Below, piece by piece: positions 43,624 to 55,349 of a stretch of DNA of 64,000 nucleotides. A model generated the notes under the pieces. It was not told the origin of the DNA. It searched no databases and was given only the letters and a program-made list of their open reading frames with translations. The stretch covers positions 29,605,877 to 29,669,876 of the forward strand of contig CM044963.1 in the NCBI GenBank assembly GCA_024516035.1, given 5' to 3'. Made by a program: the position numbers and the translations under genes. The DNA is from Bactericera cockerelli. Its lineage: Eukaryota; Arthropoda; Insecta; Hemiptera; Triozidae. The number at the start of each line of letters is the position of its first letter. Position 1 is the stretch's first letter.

Positions 43624-43910
43624 AAGTACAGGAGAAGAAGTACAGGAGCATTGGGTGGAAGAGATTGCCTAAGGCAATAACCCCGCCCTTTAGGTAGGAC
43701 ATATAATATGTATATATTTATTTATTTTTTTCTTTATTTATTATTATTTTTTTGTTTTGTTATATTGTATTTTGTATTTTCGTTTGTAATTATTTGTATT
43801 GTAAATGTCCTATTATCTAATAAAGTGTAAATAAATAAAAAAAATAAAATTGTGCGCAGTGTGGGCAACACTGCAGAGGTGCTCACGAGGCTATCTGGCA
43901 AGGAGGTAAG
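43624..43910 (+). repeat. second exon 15 3' end, split by a retroelement tail
   Basis: AGAAGTACAGGAGCATT (to 43652) and GTGCGCAGTGTGGGCAACAC ... AAGGAG|GTAAGG (43852-43910) together copy the last ~90 nt of exon 15 and its donor. A LINE 3' end (GGGTGGAAGAGATTGCC ... AATAAATAAAAAAAATAAAAT, 43653-43850) is inserted between the halves. Confidence 0.88.
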
Positions 43911-43929
43911 GCTTTTTTTTTTTAAAATA

Positions 43930-44540
43930 TATTCTCTCTAGTCTGGCGGGGGGACTATAAACAGAGAGTATAGACCAGCAGTCTGGCTGGGGGACTATAA
44001 ACAGGGAGTAGACCAGCAGTCTGACTGGAGGACTATAAACAGAGAGTATAGACCAGCAGTCTGGCTGGGGGACTATAAACAGGGAGTAGACCAGCAGTCT
44101 GACTGGAGGACTATAAACAGAGAGTATAGACCAGCAGTCTGGCTGGGGGACTATAAACAGGGAGTAGACCAGCAGTCTGACTGGAGGACTATAAACAGAG
44201 GAGTATAGACCAGCAGTCTGGCTGGAGGACTATAAACAGGGAGTATAGACCAGCAGTCTGGCTGGGGGACTATAAACAAAGAGTAGACCAGCAGTCTGGC
44301 TGGGGGACTATAAACAAAGAGTAGACCAGCAGTCTGGCTGGGGACTATAAACAAAGAGTAGACCAGCAGTCTGGCTGGGGGACTATAAAACAGGGAGTAG
44401 ACCAGCATTGGCTTGGTTCTGGGGGACCTTGTCAATTATTAGCCTCCTTGTAAAGACAGTAGTAGAAAGTGCATAGTCATTCCTCCACTGTTGGCTACCA
44501 TCGTTCACGATGAGGCCACCCTATGATGATATGATGATTC
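43930..44540 (+). repeat. family K repeat with ~12 tandem monomers
   Basis: Monomers of ~36-41 bp (GTCTGGCTGGGGGACTATAA then ACAGGGAGTAGACCAGCA), followed by the single-copy part ATTGGCTTGGTTCTGGGGGA ... GGCTACCATCGTTCACGATG. Copies at 11510, 49690 and 56870 (inverted) have different monomer numbers. Confidence 0.85.
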
Positions 44541-45752
44541 TCTCTATTGTTTCTATCTTCAAATTATTTCGATATAAGGGATATAAAAAAGGAAATACAG
44601 TCCCAATTATCCAAGATTATATTGTGAATGACACGAGCGTGGCGTGAAGAAACAGAAGACTGAATAGAAGAATAATGCAATTATTATAGGATTATTTCCT
44701 TGTTAGACTAAGAAAAGTAAAAAAAGGCAATATAGTTTGCGAAATAATAATATAATAAAAGTTATTTCGATGTTTATTTGTTTCACCGAGAGTTGTGTAT
44801 AATTATAATTTTTTTTTGAGAACTTATGTATTTCATTATTATTTAAGAAATTATTTTTTTGTTGTTGTAATTTCAACATTTTAGTATGATGTTATATACA
44901 ATTATACACTGTAAAAAAATGCATTTTCAATCCAGTTTTAGTCAGGAAATTGATTATTGAAATTTCATTTTCACTTAAGCATGGTATTAGATTATTTGGA
45001 TCTCTTAACGTTAGGTATTTATTACAATCTCTTAGGATTGTGTTTGATGGTTAGTCTACATGCACATGCACACTTATCACATTCTGTGGGATTTTTTTCT
45101 TCATTAAATAACAATGAGTTAGATTGGTATGACCCGTATGACCAATCCGAAAAATGCATTTAAAAAAAATTATTCAATATTAATTCTAAATAGTTAAATT
45201 AATAATAATTTTTTTTAATGGTATATTATTTAGATTTATTCAAATAAAATTAAATAAAAATATTTATTTAAATATTAACGATATTAATTAGTAATTAGTT
45301 TGCATAGATAATATCATTAGATGGTGCTAGTTTTTAAGTTTTAAGGTACATTGTATGTATAGTATAAAAAAAGAATTTTATGTTTTGTAAATTGTGTATA
45401 ATGTTATGTTAAAAAACACAATAAATATATTTATTTATTTATTTATTACATGACAAGTAAATGGTTCAAATATATATAACAATGACAGTTTACATAATTC
45501 ATAATATTTTTAATTGAACTTATGCTAGTTTCTTTTGGCTGTCGTCCATCTCAACTAGGGCCACACCTATGAAAGTATGGTCCTTGTGTCGTGGGATGCA
45601 GCCTTGTTCTAGTTTTTGTGTTAAATTATAATTACTATCCTTTACATTTCTATTTCTTTTTGTATAAAATAATATATAACATAACAGTATATTAATTAGA
45701 TTTATTCAAATAAAATTAAATAAAATATTTATTTAAAATAAAACATATTGGA
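44541..45752. other. AT-rich intron 15 sequence
   Basis: No exon or complete element is visible. 45450-45610 is an inverted copy of the dispersed repeat at 20705 and 8786; the rest is AT-rich. Confidence 0.6.
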
Positions 45753-45990
45753 AGTCACCGTGGCAGAGTGCGTTAGCGCGCTAGTCATTGCACACACGGT
45801 GAACCTGGGTTCGATCCCCAGCGGAGCAGGATTTTTTTGCTCTGTTCTTGGTTGTTCGGGGTCCAGCTCATAACTCGTGAGGAAAAATGAGTAGTTACTT
45901 GTATGAGTAACGACCAGTGGCGGCATTACCAGAGTAAAAAGAAATAATTAATAGAATAATGCGAAAAGTACAGGAGGCTCTTAGTTAATG
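45753..45990 (+). mobile_element. SINE-C copy
   Basis: GTCACCGTGGCAGAGTGCGT head, B box GGGTTCGATCCCC, and the body with CTCGTGAGGAAAAATGAG and ACGACCAGTGGCGGCATTAC. The downstream part differs from the 5646 copy. Confidence 0.85.
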
Positions 45991-46120
45991 CTGCGCTATC
46001 CACAAAAAATTGTGAAGAGGCCTTATGCTTCACTACAAATAAAATAAAATAATAAATAATAATAATAAAAAAATATTTAAAAAAAAATATTTTTAACATA
46101 ATAATCTCCCACTTCCACAG

Positions 46121-46392
46121 GCTGGCGTCGAACATTCGCCGCACGCGGGCCGCGTCCGCATCCAGTCCCTGTGCCGCATGTGGCGGGCCCGCCGCACCTA
46201 CACACGCCTGCGGGCTGCGGCCCTGGCTCTGCAGGCTGCGGCCCGCGGCCTCCTGGCCCGCCGCGAGGCCAGGAAGAGGAGGGAGCATTGTGCTGCGGTG
46301 AGGATTCAGAGTCGGGTGCGCGGGTGGCTCGCGAGGAAGCAGTACCGAGGGGAGCGGTGCAAGGTGCTGCTCTGCCAGGCGCCGTACGGACG
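46121..46392 (+). CDS. MYO5: myosin V exon 16 (IQ3-IQ5), one-base frameshift
   Basis: From the phase-2 junction the frame reads RLASNIRRTRAA. About base 46153-46158 it must shift by one missing base to continue VRIQSLCRMWRARRTY (IQ3), LALQAAARGLLARREA (IQ4) and VRIQSRVRGWLARKQY (IQ5). With one base restored the exon leaves phase 2 and joins exon 17 in frame (YGR-FLAKKRF), so a single deletion explains both discrepancies. Acceptor CTTCCACAG|GC, donor GGACG|GTGAGA. Extremely GC-rich, a typical place for a sequencing deletion; a real mutation cannot be excluded. Confidence 0.9.
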
Positions 46393-46434
46393 GTGAGATG
46401 GTTTTATTAATAATGCTTTTTCTTTTGTGTTATT

Positions 46435-46703
46435 TATGTCACAATTTTAGTGGGTAGCGCAGAATCATAGGACTTTTACCACTTTAATTTACAATATCTT
46501 GTATTATTTTTTTGCCTATGATTCCTGCCACTGGTCGCTTGCTTCACATCAAAGCAGCTACTCATTTTTCCTCACGAGGTATGAGGGACCCCCGAACATC
46601 CAAGTATACAGAGCAGAAAAAATCCTCCCCCGCTGGGAATCGAACCCAGGTCACCATGTGTGCAATGCCTAGCGCGCTAACTCACTCTGCCACGGTGACT
46701 ACT
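46435..46703 (-). mobile_element. SINE-C copy, inverted
   Basis: The minus strand begins AGTCACCGTGGCAGAGTGAG with B box GGGTTCGATTCCC and the family body. A SINE-F fragment follows at about 46725-46800. Confidence 0.85.
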
Positions 46704-47069
46704 GAGATGGTTTTATTTATTTACTCCAGGACGTTAAATCAAATAGAATCATTGGCGTTAGGAGGGGCATCCAGCCATAAAAAAACGTGCTCCACCCTAC
46801 CAACCTCAACCATCAGTATAAACAGAATAGTGAGAAGTTGTACTAGATGCACATGAATATCAGAACATACCTGGAGAGCTGTTTCGAGCTTATTTGCTCT
46901 CATCAGCAGGTAATAGTTCTGAATATCCGTGCCATCAACTAACCTCTCTATTTTTAATCAGTATAAACAGAATAGTGGAGAAGTTGTACTAGATGCACAT
47001 GAAGTTGAACAATGCCGACCCAAAAGCAACATAAGCTAATATGGGATAAAGGCAAGGGAGATATATACT

Positions 47070-48115
47070 AGCAGTTAACCCGTGCTTCGCCACAATCTAA
47101 AAGTGCACTTTTAGGGCTCTATCTATGGAACGGTTTTGGACTTTGCAAAATTCTTTCTTATTGACGTATTCAGTATGCAAGGAATGTTGTGTCAAAATTT
47201 CAGCTCGCTAGGTATTACGGTTTGGGCTGTAGAGCGATGATGCAGTCAGTCAGTCAGGTGACTTTAACATTTATATATTAAGAAAGATTTGTTTACAATG
47301 TCTCCTTATTTTCTAGACATTTTACAATTTATTGATAGATTAAGATGGTAGAAAGGTTACAATATTGAAGGTATGAAGAAATGTCTCCTTATTTTCTAGA
47401 CATTTTCTAGATAGATTAAGATGGTAGAAAAGTACAATATTGAAGGTATGAAGAAATGTCTCTTTATTTTCTAGAATTTTACAATTTATTGATAGATTAA
47501 GATGGTAGAAAGGTACAATATTGGGAAAGGGATGAAGAAATGTCTCTTTATTTTCTGACATTTCTAGAAGATTAAGATGGTAGAAAAAGGTCAATATTGA
47601 AGGTACGAAGAAATGTCTCTTTATTTTCAAAACATTTTACAATTTATTGATGGGTTAAGATGGTAGAAAGGTACTTTTTGAAGGTATGAGAAATTTTCTC
47701 TTTATTTTCTAGACATTTTACAATTTATTGATAGTTAAGATGGTAGAAAGGTACAATATTGAAGGTAGAAGAGAGAAGTTATATAAGAAAAGCAGTTAAC
47801 CGTGCTTCGCCACGATCTAAAAGTGAACTTTTAGGGCTCTTCTATGGAACGGTTTTTGACTTTTGCAAAATCCTTTTTTATTGCACGTATTCAGTATGCA
47901 AGGAATGTTGTGTCAAAATTTCAGCCGCTAGGTATTACGTTTGGGCTGTAGAGCGTTTATTTAGTAGGGCAGTCAGTGACTTTTGACATTTATATTTAAG
48001 AAAGATTTGGTTACAATGTCTCCTTATTTTCTAGGCATTTTACAATTTATTGATAGATTAAGATGTAGAAAGGTACAATATTGAGGTATGAAGAGAGAAG
48101 TTTATAAGAATTATT
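47070..48115 (+). repeat. nested arrays in intron 16
   Basis: About nine ragged copies of an ~80-bp unit (GATAGATTAAGATGGTAGAA, AGGTACAATATTGAAGG, AAATGTCTCCTTATTTTCTA). They surround two copies (47070-47240 and about 47790-47960) of a dispersed repeat with CCGTGCTTCGCCAC and GGTTTGGGCTGTAGAGCG. The copies differ mainly by missing single bases. Confidence 0.8.
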
Positions 48116-49121
48116 TCATAGGATATTTATCTAAAATTATTAAAATTATGAGGACGAACATAGTAGGTTGTATTTAATGTTGGAATTCCATGTTCGGTAA
48201 ACATTTTTTTTTTAATTTTTGTGTTATATAGTGTTTTGTTTCTTGTATATAATATTTTGGATTTATTTACCATAGTTTATGGTTATTTTTAATAATAATA
48301 ATTTTACCATAGCGTTTTGATTTAAGACGTGTGGAAACAACCCCTTGCATGGAAAGGGCCCAATAGCGCGCACCATCGCAAAGGGTGGGGAACTTTTTCT
48401 CGCGGTCAATGTTACATTTATGTTTTCATTTTGATATTATTTATGTTTAAAAATTGTTTGGGGGAAGAAAAATTTTGTGAGGGACGAGGAGAGGGAGACT
48501 CTTTGCGATTACTAGCGTGGGGACGCCACGATGGGGCCGGCAGGGGGTGGTTTTCACACTTCCAAAATTTTTTTACGCTATGATAATACACGGCCAATTG
48601 TGGACACAATACTTCCACGTGATAGTTTCACCATTGTATACATTGGCAATTTTGTTTATTTTAAACAAAATCACTTGTATCCGCAAATTTCCAAAAACGA
48701 ACACAATACTTCCGAATCTAATATTAAAATTTCTCGAAGTAATACACTGTGAATTATTGACCCCAATACTTTCTCGTGTTTGGTTCCACACTGTAAACAC
48801 TTAGGCTTTTTGGAGATTTTATACTAAATCACTTGTATCCCCCAAAACCGGTTAACCAATTTTCTTAAATTTTGTTCTACGAGTTTTAGGGTAAAAATAT
48901 AAATATATTTTACAAAAAACAAAAAACAATACTTTCTATTTTTAATATTGGAAAATCTATCGTAATAATAAAAAAAAATCTTTATTTGTTTTCCTATACA
49001 TTTGGCTTCCCATTAATTTCCATGAAGTACTGTTTTTACTTTTCGGGAGTACTGAAGTATTATTATTTTTTCATATTTCGTGGGTAGGGTCTGTATGAAT
49101 AATATTGTGTTTGTTTCCCAG
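48116..49121. other. intron 16 remainder
   Basis: AT-rich. Contains ATGGGGCCGGCAGGGGGTGG near 48531 and fragments related to the 32630 dispersed repeat at about 48570-48900. I see no exon. Confidence 0.5.
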
Positions 49122-49243
49122 GTTCCTGGCTAAGAAAAGATTCAAGAAGATGAAGAAGGAGGCCGCAGTGTGGAACACGTGAAGAAGCTGAACAAAGGTC
49201 CCCGAGAACAAGATATTTCCATGCGGCGAGGATTGGGGAGTTG
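49122..49243 (+). CDS. MYO5: myosin V exon 17 (IQ6 end, coiled-coil start), frameshifted
   Basis: GRFLAKKRFKKMKKEA completes the sixth IQ motif. Then the frame breaks (a base is missing near 49165): SVEHVKKLNKG appears one frame on, ENKI and a degraded MQRRIGEL-like end follow after at least one more shift. The order matches ARSVE..KKL..G.ENKI..LQR in myosin V, where the coiled coil begins. Acceptor TTTCCCAG|GT, donor GTTG|GTAAGC. As assembled it hits TGA early. Confidence 0.8.
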
Positions 49244-49599
49244 GTAAGCTCAATCAAAATGTTTATTGTGAATAAATTTTATACAAAGTATGTGTTTCAC
49301 ATTTATCTTAAATGACTAATTAGATATTTAAAAAATAAACAAACCTAAACTTAAACTAATGCGCCAGGGTAAGCTTTTGCTTTTGTTTACTTATTTATGA
49401 CCACACACACCCCCACACAATTTTTTGTTTTCCGAGGCTAGGTATGATTCCCCCAGAAATGTGAAATACTGGCTATGGGAAAATTTTAGGTGATTCCATT
49501 ACTTTCCTTTCTATTGGATAAAAAAAGAAAAAAAATACATGTTGAAGAACAATGGGAGAGATGATATATTTTTAAAAAAACGCCTTACCCCCCACCATA

Positions 49600-49945
49600 C
49601 ACACAAGAGATTCAAGAAGATAAAGGAAAGGGCTGGTAAGCTTTTAATCCTTCTTTTAAAGTAAAAGAGTTTTATTGATTATATGTTTTAAACAAAAAGT
49701 CTGCTGGGGGGACTATAAAAAGGGGGGTAGACGGCATTGGCTTGGTTTCTGGGGGCCCTTTCAATTATTAGCCTCCTTGTAAAAGCAGGGTAGAAGTGCT
49801 GAGGCATTCCTCCACTGTCTGGCTACCATCGTTCACGTTACGCCCTACCCAGGCTGGGTGCGGTTAATGTGGGTAGGTATTTATTCCCAGCGAATGGAAT
49901 GTAAATCCCGTCCTAATTATGACGTTAAATCATGGGGTTGGGTGG
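49600..49945 (+). repeat. partial exon 17 copy, family K and SINE-F fragments
   Basis: 49608-49640 (AGAGATTCAAGAAGATAAAG ... GGTAAGC) resembles part of exon 17 with a donor. 49690-49850 is a family K repeat with a single monomer, and 49850-49945 a SINE-F fragment. Confidence 0.55.
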
Positions 49946-50149
49946 AAAAAGCTCAAGCAATTTGTGAATCCTGCCATTAAAGCCTAAAAAAAAAAAATTA
50001 AATTTTGAATCGTTGGCGTTGGGAAGGGCATCCAGCCTTAAAATTTTGTGCCTGAACCAATTAAGCGTATATTTTTATATAAATAAGACAAATAAAACGA
50101 ATAATTTTCTCTTATTCGCGATCTGGTTTCAAATATTTTCTCTTGTCCG

Positions 50150-50884
50150 CCCTTCGAAGAAATAAAAAAAATGTCTTCCTCTTCGGTTCTCCTTATAAAA
50201 TTAAATATCTTCCTCGTCGGTTCTCTTATAAAATTTAAAAATCTTCCTCTTTGGTTCTCTCATTTAAAAAGAAAAACTTCCTCTTCGGTTCTCTTATGTA
50301 TTTCGTTTGCGTTTAATTGAGGTAATTTGTTTGTGTCTGTAGAAAGAAAAAGAGGGAAAAAGATATTTTTTTTGATGTTGTAAATTTTTAAATTGGTCAA
50401 TTACCGTTAAAATATATAATACCTAACGGTTTTTTATTATTATAAATTTAAATTCTTCCCCCTTCGGTGCTCTTATAAATTAAATATCTTCCTCTTCGGT
50501 GCTCTTAAAAATTAAATTTCTTCCTCTTCGGTGCTCTTTTAAATTAAATATCTTCCTCTTGGTGGGTCTTATTTAAAATTAAAAAATCTTCCCTTCGGTT
50601 TCTCTTATAAATTAAATATCTTCCTCTTCGGTGCTCTTATAAATTAAAATTTTTTCCTCTTCGGTGCTCTTAAAAATTTTAAATATCTTCCTCTTCGGTG
50701 CTTTATAAATTAAATATCTTCCTCTTCGGTGCTCTTTAAATTAAATATCTTCCTCTTCGGTGCTCTTTAAATTAAATTCTTCCTCTTGGGTGTTTCTTAT
50801 AAATTAATATCTTCCCTTCGGTGCTCTTATAAATTAAATATCTTCCTCTTCGGTGCTCTTTAAATTAAATATTTCCTCTTCGGT
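50150..50884 (+). repeat. ~31-bp array before exon 18
   Basis: About 20-25 ragged copies of TTATAAATTAAATATCTTCC plus TCTTCGGTGCTC, with single-base losses. It runs up to the first recognisable exon 18 bases. Whether the unit contains the true acceptor cannot be decided. Confidence 0.85.
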
Positions 50885-51101
50885 TCTCCTCCGGACAAAG
50901 GGGAGAGCCACCGGGCTCAAGGCTCAGAACGCCGCCCTGTCGAAGACAAAGCTCAAAGTAGGGATTTCGCTCAAGGGTGCTGCGTGGAAATGAAGAAGCT
51001 GACCAAGCCCACGGGCGGCACGCGTTCAGCAGCTGACTCAACTCAAGCAGAGTCTGGCGACGGAGCGGGGCGGAGAAGATGGATTGATGAACGAGAGAGA
51101 G
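50885..51101 (+). CDS. MYO5: myosin V exon 18 (coiled coil), frameshifted
   Basis: LKAQNAALSKTKLK, VEMKKLTKPTGG and QQLTQLKQSLATER then EKMDLMNERE appear in different frames, so several bases are missing. This is heptad-rich coiled coil of the dimerising tail. The donor is GAGAGAG|GTAAGG. The start is uncertain; the acceptor may be the AAAG near 50898 or lie inside the array. Confidence 0.65.
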
Positions 51102-52340
51102 GTAAGGGAATGAGATAGAAATAGATCAGCAGCTGACGCAACTCAAGCAGAGTTGCAGACGGAGCGAGCGGAGAAGATGGGATCTGATGAACAAAGAGGA
51201 GGGTAAGGGAATGAGATAGAAATAGATCAGCAGCTGACGCAATCAAGCAGAGTCTGGAGACCGGGGGGGGCGGAGAAGATGGATCGGGATGAACGAGAGA
51301 AAAGGTAAGGAGAATGAGATAGAAATAGATCAGCGCGGGACGCAACTCAAGCAGAGTCTGGAGACGGAGCGAGCGGAAAAAGATGGATCTGATGAACGAG
51401 AGAGGAGGTAAGGGGGGAATGAGTTAGAAATAGATCACCCAGCTGACGCAACTCAAGCAGAGTCTGCAGACGGAGCTAGCGGAGAAGATGGATTTATGAG
51501 CGAGAGAGAGGTAAGGAGAATTGAGATAGAAATAGATCAGCAGCTGACGCAACTCAAGCGGGAGTCTGGAGATGGATCGGATAAAAGAGAGGAAGTAAGG
51601 AGAATGAGATAGAAATAGAAATAGATCAGCAGCGACTCAACTCAAGCAAAGTCTGGGGGAGAGGATTGATGAACGAGAGAGAGGTAAGGAGAATGAGATA
51701 GAAATAGTCAGCAGCTGAGCAACTCAAGCAGGTCTGGAGAACGGATCTGATGAACGGGGAGGGGAGGTAAGGAGGAATAGATCAGCAGCTGACTCAACTC
51801 AAGCAGAGTCTAAAATTGATCTGATGAACGAGAGAGAGGTAAGGGGGAATGAGATAGAAATAGATCAGACCCTGAGGGCAAACTCAAGCAGAGTCTGGAG
51901 AGGGGATCTGATGAACAAAGAGAGGGTAAGGAGAATGAGATAAAAAATAGTTCAGCAGCTGACTCACGCAAGCAGATTTGGAGACGGAGCGAGCGGAGAA
52001 GATGGATCTGATTGAAACGAGAAGAGGTAAGGAGAATGGGGATAGAAATAGATCAGCAGCGGACTAAAACTCAAGCGGGAGTCTGGAGACGGAGCGAGCG
52101 GAGAAGTTGGATCTGATGAACGAGAGAGGGTAAGGAGAATGAGATAGAATTAGTTTCAGCAGCTGACTCAACTCAAGCAAAGTCTGATGAAGAGAGAGAG
52201 GTAAGGAAAAAGAGATAAAATGGGATCAGCAGTTTGATCAACTCAAGCTGAGTCTCGACACGGACTAGCGGAGAAGAGGATCTGATGAACGAGAGGAGGT
52301 AAGGAAAAGTAGATAGAAATAGACCCAAGCAGCGACTCAA
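51102..52340 (+). repeat. exon 18 donor-side array, ~100-bp unit
   Basis: About 12 copies of a segment like the last ~75 nt of exon 18 (CAGCAGCTGACGCAACTCAA, GCAGAGTCTGGAGACGGAGC, ATGAACGAGAGAGAG|GTAAGG) joined to a short intron part, AGAATGAGATAGAAATAGAT. Copies differ by many small deletions. Confidence 0.92.
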
Positions 52341-52681
52341 ATCAAGTTTTTAAAATAAACTTTTTACTTTTTGATTTACCAGCGGCTTTTTGTTCTGGTC
52401 CCAATTTAATATGATAAGGAAAAGTCGTGTGATGTTTACACCAGATTTTAAGTTTATAAGAAATGGGAATTTACCCGTAGAGGGACCGCAGGATTTTGGA
52501 GAGCATGGAGGCATATTGTAGACGGGGGCCAAAAACCTAAATAGGTTTCCAATGGAGGTAAGGGGAAAAGGGAAAGCTTAGTTTGTAAGTTTATTTATTT
52601 ATTTTCTTTATAAAGAAACATTTATACAAAGGTACTTTCCTAAGCTTTGAAGGGCTTCTACTTGTTTATTGTAATGTTTAT

Positions 52682-52835
52682 TACCAACCTCAGTAGCTTT
52701 ATCGATAAGGCGGCGGACTTGTAAACCTGGAGGTCGGTGGTTCAAGTCACGGTTTCAGCGTGTATTTAGTAAAGGAGTTTGAGTAGTTTGTGATATCACG
52801 TAAGTGATTAAACCAAAAATGATAACTTTTTTTTC
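52682..52835 (+). mobile_element. SINE-B copy
   Basis: ACCAACCTCAGTAGCTTTAT head, B box GGTTCAAGTCACGG and the family body to GATAACTTTTTTT. The preceding 52345-52681 is AT-rich with nothing I can assign. Confidence 0.8.
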
Positions 52836-52934
52836 TTTTTTTTAATTTCCTAAGCTTTGAAGGGCTTCTACTTGTTTCTTGTTATGTTTTTTTTTTTTTT
52901 TTTTCTTTTTTTAATATCCCTCCTGCTTTCTCAG

Positions 52935-53051
52935 GTGGAAAAGGAAAGAGTTGCAGGCGACCAATGGCAAGTGGAGAAGGAGAATTCCTTTCTAGGAGGG
53001 AGCTGAGGAAGATAGCGGAGGAGATGGAGACTAGCAAGGTCAATCTGGAGA
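52935..53051 (+). CDS. MYO5: myosin V exon 19 (coiled coil)
   Basis: VEKERVAGDQWQVEKENSFL then, after a shift of one base near 52998, RRELRKIAEEMETSKVNLE: charged heptad-type coiled coil. Acceptor CTTTCTCAG|GT, donor GGAGA|GTGAGT (approximate, since GAGAGTGAG allows two choices). Assigned to the gene by position, strand and character rather than by a diagnostic motif. Confidence 0.7.
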
Positions 53052-54020
53052 GTGAGTAACTTTAAGTTGATCAAACAGAGAGTGAGTAACTTTAAGTTGA
53101 TCAATCTAGAGGAGTGAGAAAAATTTAAGTGATCAAAAATGAGAGTGAGTAACTTTAAGTTGATCAAATAGAGGTGGTAACTTTAAGTTGATCAATTTTT
53201 AGAGAGTGAGTAACCCTTTTAAATTGATCAAACTAGAGAGTGAGTAACTTTAAGTTGATCAAACTAGAGAGTGAGTAACTTTTAAGTTGATCAAACTAGA
53301 GAGTGGTAACTTTAAGTTGATAAATAGAGGGGGGAGTAACTTTAATTGATCAAAAATAGAGAGTGAGTAACTTTAAGTTGATCAATCTGGAGGGGTGAGT
53401 AACTTTTTAAATTGATCAAACTAGAGAGTGAGTAACTTTTTGTTGATCAAACTAGGGGTGAGTAACTTTAAGTTGATCAACTGGAGAGTGAGTAACTTTA
53501 AGTTGATCAAACTAGAGAGGAGTAATTTAAGTTGATCAAACTAGAGGTGAGTAACTTTAAGTTGATCCAAACTAGAGAGTGAGTAACTTTAATTGATCAA
53601 ACTAGAGGGAGTAAAATTTAAGTTTATCAAACTAGAGGGGTGGTAACTTTAAGTTGATCAAACTAGAGAGTGAGTAACTTTAAGTGGTCAATCGGAGGTG
53701 GGAAATTAAGTTGTCAAACTAGAGAGTGAGTAAACTTTAAGTTGATCAAACTAGAGAGTGAGTAACTTTAAGTTGATAAAAACTGGAGAGTGAGAAAATT
53801 AAGTTGATCAACTGGAGAGTGAGTAACTTTTAGTTGATCAAACTAGAGAGTGAGTAATTTTTAAGTTGATCAAACTGAGGGTGGTAATTTAAGTTGATCA
53901 ATCTGGAGAGTGGGTACTTTTAAGTTGATAAAACTAGAGAGTGGTAATTTAAAAGTTGATCAATCTGGAGAGTGAGTAACTTTAAGTTAAATAATTTTAG
54001 AGAGTGATTTAACTTTAAGT
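53052..54020 (+). repeat. exon 19 donor-side 31-bp array
   Basis: About 30 copies of AGTGAGTAACTTTAAGTTGA plus TCAAACTAGAG (first copies with TCAATCTGGAG like the exon). Each recreates GAGA|GTGAGT. Many copies have lost one or two bases. Confidence 0.93.
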
Positions 54021-54094
54021 TGGACCCCCATCGAAAAATTTGTTTTCAATTTGGAAGTGTTTTAAAATGAAAAAAAAAAAACAAAAAAAAAAAA

Positions 54095-54275
54095 AAAAGG
54101 GATATCTTCCGGTACGCTCGGGTTGACCCAGCACCAAAAATGGGAAGTATTGTTCACTTCTCGCCCATCAGAGGGGGGGCATACCACGGGGATGGGCGGG
54201 CTAAAAACACAGACCACAAGCGTCTACAGTTGCTCCTTTTCCATGGCTACGAAATAAAAAAGGCTGTGAACATTT
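54095..54275 (+). mobile_element. SINE-D tail
   Basis: GGTACGCTCGGGTTGACCCA, ACTTCTCGCCCATCAGAGGG and a GGCTGTGAACATTTCAT end; the tRNA-like head is missing. Confidence 0.7.
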
Positions 54276-54436
54276 CATTTTTAAAAAAAAAAAAAAAAAG
54301 TTGATCAAACTGATCATTTTTTTTTTTTTTTTAGGTTTATAGGCAGAGACGATTTTGAAATTTCCCTATAGGGTTCCACTGTAGGGGGGTTTCCCCCCCC
54401 AAATTTTGGGCTACAGGGAATACTTCGACCTTGACA

Positions 54437-54720
54437 AGTAGTCACCGGGTAGAGGGGTTAGCGCGTAGGCATTGCACCGCATGGTGCCGTGGGTTCGATC
54501 CTAGCGGGGCAGGAATTTTTTCTGCTCTGTACTTGGATGTTCGGGGTCCACTCATATCCCCGTGAGGAAAAATGAGTAGTTACTTGTGTGAGAAAACGAC
54601 CAGTGGCGGATTACCAGAGTAAAAAGAAATAAATGTAATTGAATCCGAAAAAGTACAGGAGGCACTTAGTAATGCTGGCTACCCAAAAAAATTGTGAAGA
54701 GGTCTTGTACTTCATAAAAA
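54437..54720 (+). mobile_element. SINE-C copy
   Basis: AGTCACCGGGTAGAGGGGTT head with small losses, B box GGGTTCGATCC, body as at 45753. 54721-55349 is AT-rich with no assignable feature. Confidence 0.75.
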
Positions 54721-55349
54721 AATAAATTCATACTTACATACTTCGACCTTGACAATTAATTTATTAAAGAAAACATCTGAATGCGCATGCGCACAGGCGC
54801 TTTAACAAAACGTCTTGAATAACAAAATCAGCTAAAGGGGACAAATGACCCAGCATTCCTAGAGCGAGGGGCTCTGCATACCAACCCAAATCTTTTTTTT
54901 AATGGTCGCGAGGAACCATAGTCCCTTCTCGATTAATTTTTTCAAGATATTGAACCTGAATATGAAAGAACTGCAAAAATTTCTGAAATAATTTTAAAAG
55001 ATTCAATATTTTTTTTTGGAAAAAACACCTTTTCAGTTAAAAAAAGAAGGGAAAAAAATGTTTTTCTTTAAAACTAATTGTTATGTATGATTTTTAGCAA
55101 CCCACCATTCGTGGGAAATATTCGAAAAAAATTTCCCGTTTATATTAATTTTGCAATTTTGTTTTTTTTTTAATTTTTACCATTTTTTGTTTATATATAG
55201 GATGTTCTTCTAATAAAAATTCACAATAATTTAATAATATTTTTTCTGATTTTGTACAGGATGTCCATATACTATGTTTTTTGTTGTGTGTAAAATTTAG
55301 TTGTACAAATAAAGGCTAAAATCACAATAATAATAATTGAAATTTGACA

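Noticed and set aside
46512..46856. 114-codon plus-strand frame
   Set aside because: It is the antisense of a SINE-C tail followed by a SINE-F fragment; the same peptide pieces appear at other SINE copies.
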